Part shown: positions 60,595 through 64,000 of the stretch, in pieces
Layout of the letters: each line of letters starts with the position of its first letter
How positions within the stretch are numbered: position 1 is the stretch's first letter
From: Cristatella mucedo
Lineage: Eukaryota > Bryozoa > Phylactolaemata > Cristatellidae
Assembly (NCBI GenBank): GCA_009760855.2
Contig: WPIO01000075.1
Coordinates: 930,501-994,500 of the forward strand
Direction of reading: 5' to 3'
DNA: 64,000 nt
Made by a program: the position numbers and the translations under genes
Notes under the pieces: generated by a model
What the model saw: only the letters and a program-made list of their open reading frames with translations
Told to the model about the DNA's origin: nothing
Database searches by the model: none

Positions 60595-61204
60595 CTGGCG
60601 CTAAGACCCAGAGGCTCAATAATAACCGGCAGTAGGACACTAGGACAGTAAAAGAAGTTTATCATCGGCGGTGGCGATTTCCGGCGAGCAAGGACCCCAG
60701 CCCAAGCAGTTGCATCTGCAGCTGCCTCTTGCACCGACCGTAAATGTCTGACTGCAACAGCAGTTAAGACCTGCAAAGAGTGAGCTACAGAAGTCCAGAT
60801 GAGATGTCAAATATGCCAAGATAAGCTCGGGCTGTGGTGCCCTTTATCTTAGCACAATAAAATCTTAGCAATGTAACATAGCTGAAATTAGGCAGGCTTA
60901 ACTGTGGAGATTGAATAGTCATCTGTCAAAATGAAACGATATATGTATATATATATATTTTATCTAGCGCCCTAAGAGGACGGAGTCTCTATCCAGGCGC
61001 TTTGCATATGCTACAGGGCCCAAGCACATGCCGCTGGTTGCCAGTATACAGCACCTTATCCCGCGGCCAAACCAGGGGCAGACCCTAGATTCCACACAGA
61101 CGCTTAATGAGAAATGCTGGCCCAGTTTTGATTGTAAGGCTTTCCACTTTCTTTGTAAACTTGCCCTTTACTATGAATTTGGTCTTATCGATATATGCTT
61201 ATGT

Positions 61205-61285
61205 GGATTGATCTATCGGTAAAGCGCCTAGAAAGAGATTGAGTTCTCTGAGGGCGCCTTATCAAGTGTATTATTATTTTTACTA
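61205..61285 (+). mobile_element. LINE family A 3' hairpin and tail (A11)
   Basis: TAAAGCGCCTAGAAAGAGAT, TGAGTTCTCTGAGGGCGCC and a TATTATTATT tail: a clean copy of the family 3' end alone, in plus orientation, directly after minus-strand LINE remnants. Confidence 0.8.
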
Positions 61286-61331
61286 GTACAAATAATATTA
61301 TATATATATTATATACTGTACATACATGTAT

Positions 61332-61333
<2 letters not shown>

Positions 61334-61376
<43 letters not shown>

Positions 61377-61438
61377 TCGTAATCTCTGACATCTCCAGTG
61401 TCTATGTGCAACGCTGTGTGTATGGGTTCGTGTGTGCA

Positions 61439-61469
<31 letters not shown>

Positions 61470-61470
61470 T
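61334..61470. repeat. (TA)n and (TG)n microsatellites
   Basis: TA tract at about 61334-61374 and TG tract at about 61434-61470. Confidence 0.93.
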
Positions 61471-61504
61471 CTTGTGAGTATGTGTAAAAACAGCAAAACT
61501 AAAC

Positions 61505-61630
61505 GTCGGCTGATTCGGTGGCCTCATTTATAAAGCAGCATGAGAACTTTAATGCTTTATCTAGCTTGCAGTAGGCAACAAATAATTGCCTGCTGCATGA
61601 CCCGAATAGGTCAGAAATTGCAATCACCTT
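61505..61630 (-). mobile_element. SINE S1g (diverged)
   Basis: GGTGGCCTCATTTATAAAGC, AGTAGGCAACAAATAATTGC and CTGCTGCATGACCCGAATAG correspond to the reverse of the S1 body and B-box region. Confidence 0.5.
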
Positions 61631-61691
61631 AATGCTTAGCTAAAACCCAGTGTTTTGTGTGAGCCGCATGACCACTCACGTGTGTACTTGT

Positions 61692-61693
61692 TT

Positions 61694-61744
<51 letters not shown>

Positions 61745-61755
61745 TGTGTGTGTGA
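61692..61755. repeat. (TG)n(AG)n compound microsatellite
   Basis: TG repeats pass into AG repeats and back to TG. Confidence 0.93.
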
Positions 61756-62315
61756 GTGTGCATGAGTGTATGTTTGAGTAAGTGTTCCAGTTGGCGAGAG
61801 TGAGGGTTTAAATGCAAACGAGAGGGGGGGGAGTAAACGTCAAGGAAATCAGATCTCGGAAGCACTGCAGAAGTTGCTAAGCAGCAGCTGGCAGTGACAC
61901 TGCCACTACCTGGGCACTAGACGGCACCTTGCAGTGGCCTAGCTCCAAGGAGGTACAGCTGCTAAATTAATGGTCCAAACCCCTACCACTCTGAGATGTG
62001 CAGAGGTATTCTTGGAGAGAGGGATGCCCGGATGGTGGGCCTCAGACTTCAGACGCATGGCAAAGGGCAAAGGGCTTCTGCGAATCACTTGCTACTCTTT
62101 CCTTGGGAGTGACATTGCACATTGACCCAGGGAGTAGGGCAATCACGGCTCAGCAGCCGATGACCACGTCGAACTGGCAGCCATTGCAGATACTTAGCCC
62201 GGCCAGCATAATGGACTTGCTTTCTGGCCCAGCATCTCAGTCCAGAATGCTCACAGCTGGCTGCCCAAACTGACGTCTGAGGGTCTGCGAGAGACCTGCT
62301 GCTATTTTTGTGTGA

Positions 62316-62410
62316 TGCATGATGTGAGCATCAGTGCATCGATGCATCACATGATGCATGGATGTCGCAGTTGCTGAAGAGACTGCTGAACAGCAACTGC
62401 GATTTCCATG
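62316..62410. repeat. Two adjacent hairpin-forming inverted repeats
   Basis: The right-hand hairpin pairs TCGCAGTTGCTG (62365-62376) with CAGCAACTGCGA (62391-62402) perfectly, extended by CATGGA/TCCATG, with a 14-base loop. The left-hand one pairs TGCATGATGTGA with TCACATGATGCA imperfectly. Confidence 0.7.
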
Positions 62411-62589
62411 CAATGTGTGTGTACTCATTAAATTGGTGGGTGATGTGCTTTCTCAAAACTGCATCACGTGACTGAGAGTTGATTCGTCATGCTTGGTTGA
62501 GCAGGACAAAGTCTGTGAAGGCATAAGGGGAAAGAGAGAAGAAGAAACATAAAAATCAAGTGAGAGAGTGCGAGAAGATGAGAGCCAAG

Positions 62590-62591
<2 letters not shown>

Positions 62592-62657
<66 letters not shown>
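62592..62657. repeat. (GA)n microsatellite
   Basis: A pure GA tract. Frames across it are artefacts. Confidence 0.97.
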
Positions 62658-62659
<2 letters not shown>

Positions 62660-62811
62660 CGAAGCGTTAAGCTTTCCAATATTCACAAGATTGGAACGGT
62701 GGTCACAGCTAACCGATGGACCTGGTGACTCCCACTTTCCAATGAGTTCACTGGAGCCCCGATTTTATTACTTTGATGGTGACGCATACATGGTAGAGAC
62801 AGGTAGAAAGT

Positions 62812-62932
62812 GAGGGAACGAGAAAGATATAGTGAGAGAAAGTGAGATATAGAGAGAGGAGTGAGAGATAGTGAGAGTGAGAGTGGAGAGAGAGAGAGAA
62901 TGGGAAAGTGAGAGTGAGAGAAAGAGAGAGAC

Positions 62933-63021
<89 letters not shown>
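62812..63021. repeat. GA-rich tract, degenerate then pure
   Basis: Degenerate GTGAGA/GAAAGA words lead into (GA)n at about 62945-63021. Confidence 0.95.
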
Positions 63022-63024
<3 letters not shown>

Positions 63025-63577
63025 CGAGGAGCAAGAGAACAAGTAGAGGGTGGGAAAGGGAGAAGCCGATCGGTTTACGAAAGTGTAGACATGCGTAGCT
63101 TCGGGCACCTGCGGGTTGACAAGTGGTTCTATCATGGCTTTACGAAAGATCAATAGGATAATTAACAATTGTTCACGGAATGGATGACTGGTTTTCGAAA
63201 AGCAGCTAGTCTATGAGTTTCAGTCCTAGTGGAAGATGCAGCTGCACCTTCGGGTGAGCTGTGCAGACATAATGCCTCGTCATGCCACATCATGCCCGTC
63301 ATCCAGTTGCAGTGCAGCAGTCACCCATTCAGCAGTTATCAACAAGCTATCAGGATCGCTCATAAGAATACCAGAAGCCTCAGCCACAAACTCGGGCCCA
63401 CATATGGCGCATAGGGAGAGGGCGATTTGGGAGCTAAGTGTTCCATTGGCTTGCACAACCTTGGGTTCAATGTTCGGACAGGTGCAGCCCTGGTGCACTG
63501 GGAGGAGGGTGCAGTCAGAAGGTGCCTGCTTTGCACATGCAGCTGGCGCAGCCTGTAAAGATAAAGCTAAATGTCAA

Positions 63578-63750
63578 GGCTGATCCAAATGCCTCATTTT
63601 CCTAGCAGCAGAAGCGTCCTGGTGGCTATCGCCTGCTCGCAACAGGCAATAAAGTATTTTCTGCTGCAGGACTCGAACCTAGGATCTTGGTCGTCGGTAA
63701 GAAAGAGTTCTATATTGAGGCACACCTTAACTAAACACCAGCCAATTCGC
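63578..63750 (-). mobile_element. SINE S1h (diverged)
   Basis: On the plus strand AATGCCTCATTTTCCTAGCA, GCAGAAGCGTCC, AGGCAATAAAGTATTTTCTG and GGACTCGAACCTAGGATCTT read as the reverse of the S1 tail, body and B box. Confidence 0.6.
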
Positions 63751-64000
63751 TCGGGCCTCCCGGAGCTTGAATTAGGAGCCAGAGCTGTCAGATGTCGCAC
63801 GTATTGGGTGTCGAGGCAGGAGGTCGCAAGGGGAGCTTGGCCTTGAAACTGGAGCTCACCGAGCGTTGCTGCAGGCTCACCGAGTGCCTCTTTGGCACGT
63901 TGTCATGCCTTTGCCATGCCGGTTCACGGCAGGCAGGCGTGAAGTCGGAGGCGACGGGGGGGGGGGGGCGTTGGGCCTAGAGCCATCACAAGCTTCGGCC

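Larger units (their letters stand above)
60320..61190 (-). mobile_element. Composite LINE family A block (A10), broken by SINE S1f
   Basis: Pieces of the LINE 3' UTR (60340-60415), C-terminal domain (about 60640-60930), an S2- or LINE-type tail (60955-61020) and a GGCCAGTTTTGATTG-type RT remnant (about 61080-61190) appear in family A order on the minus strand, separated by a SINE and a poly-C run. All frames are destroyed. Confidence 0.6.

Overview
This is animal (metazoan) nuclear DNA, most likely from an invertebrate. Its genes are split by GT-AG introns from about 100 bp to 8.3 kb. It carries CR1/L2-type LINEs, tRNA-derived SINEs with recognisable A and B boxes, a hAT-type MITE and many long CT/GA, TG, TA and TCCC microsatellites. 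Nothing prokaryotic (operon, CRISPR array, prophage) is visible. The species cannot be named from sequence alone.

Layout. 1-8.4 kb is repeat-rich: a pogo-like DNA transposon piece, a 21-bp minisatellite, a doubtful open frame, a LINE with a SINE nested in it, and a decayed LINE (5.6-8.3 kb). 8.4-13.1 kb holds a minus-strand gene for an acidic/basic nuclear-type protein, with three proposed exons joined by phase-1 introns. 13.1-19 kb is mostly non-genic, with a SINE, a SPIN-like hAT MITE, a LINE fragment and two long complementary CT and GA tracts around an AT-only block. 19.3-22.2 kb is a GC-rich minus-strand gene of seven proposed exons, all phase 0, giving a 423-residue coiled-coil protein. 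25.8-44.1 kb is the best-supported gene: a complete six-exon mitochondrial carrier (SLC25/UCP-like, 318 residues, plus strand). Its large introns hold LINE copies, SINEs and microsatellites. 44-51 kb is SINE and LINE debris. 51.8-54 kb carries possible exons of a cysteine-rich GDNF-receptor/GAS1-like protein, interrupted by a SINE and a LINE. 55-64 kb is mostly non-genic, with SINEs, a composite LINE block, hairpins and GA tracts.

Relationships. Two LINE families dominate. Family A ends in a conserved hairpin followed by (ATT)n, and family B ends in a TAATG/ACATT repeat. SINE family S2 carries a 3' tail matching the family A hairpin, which suggests it uses the family A machinery. SINE family S1 has its own 3' end. 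The protein-coding genes share no obvious pathway.
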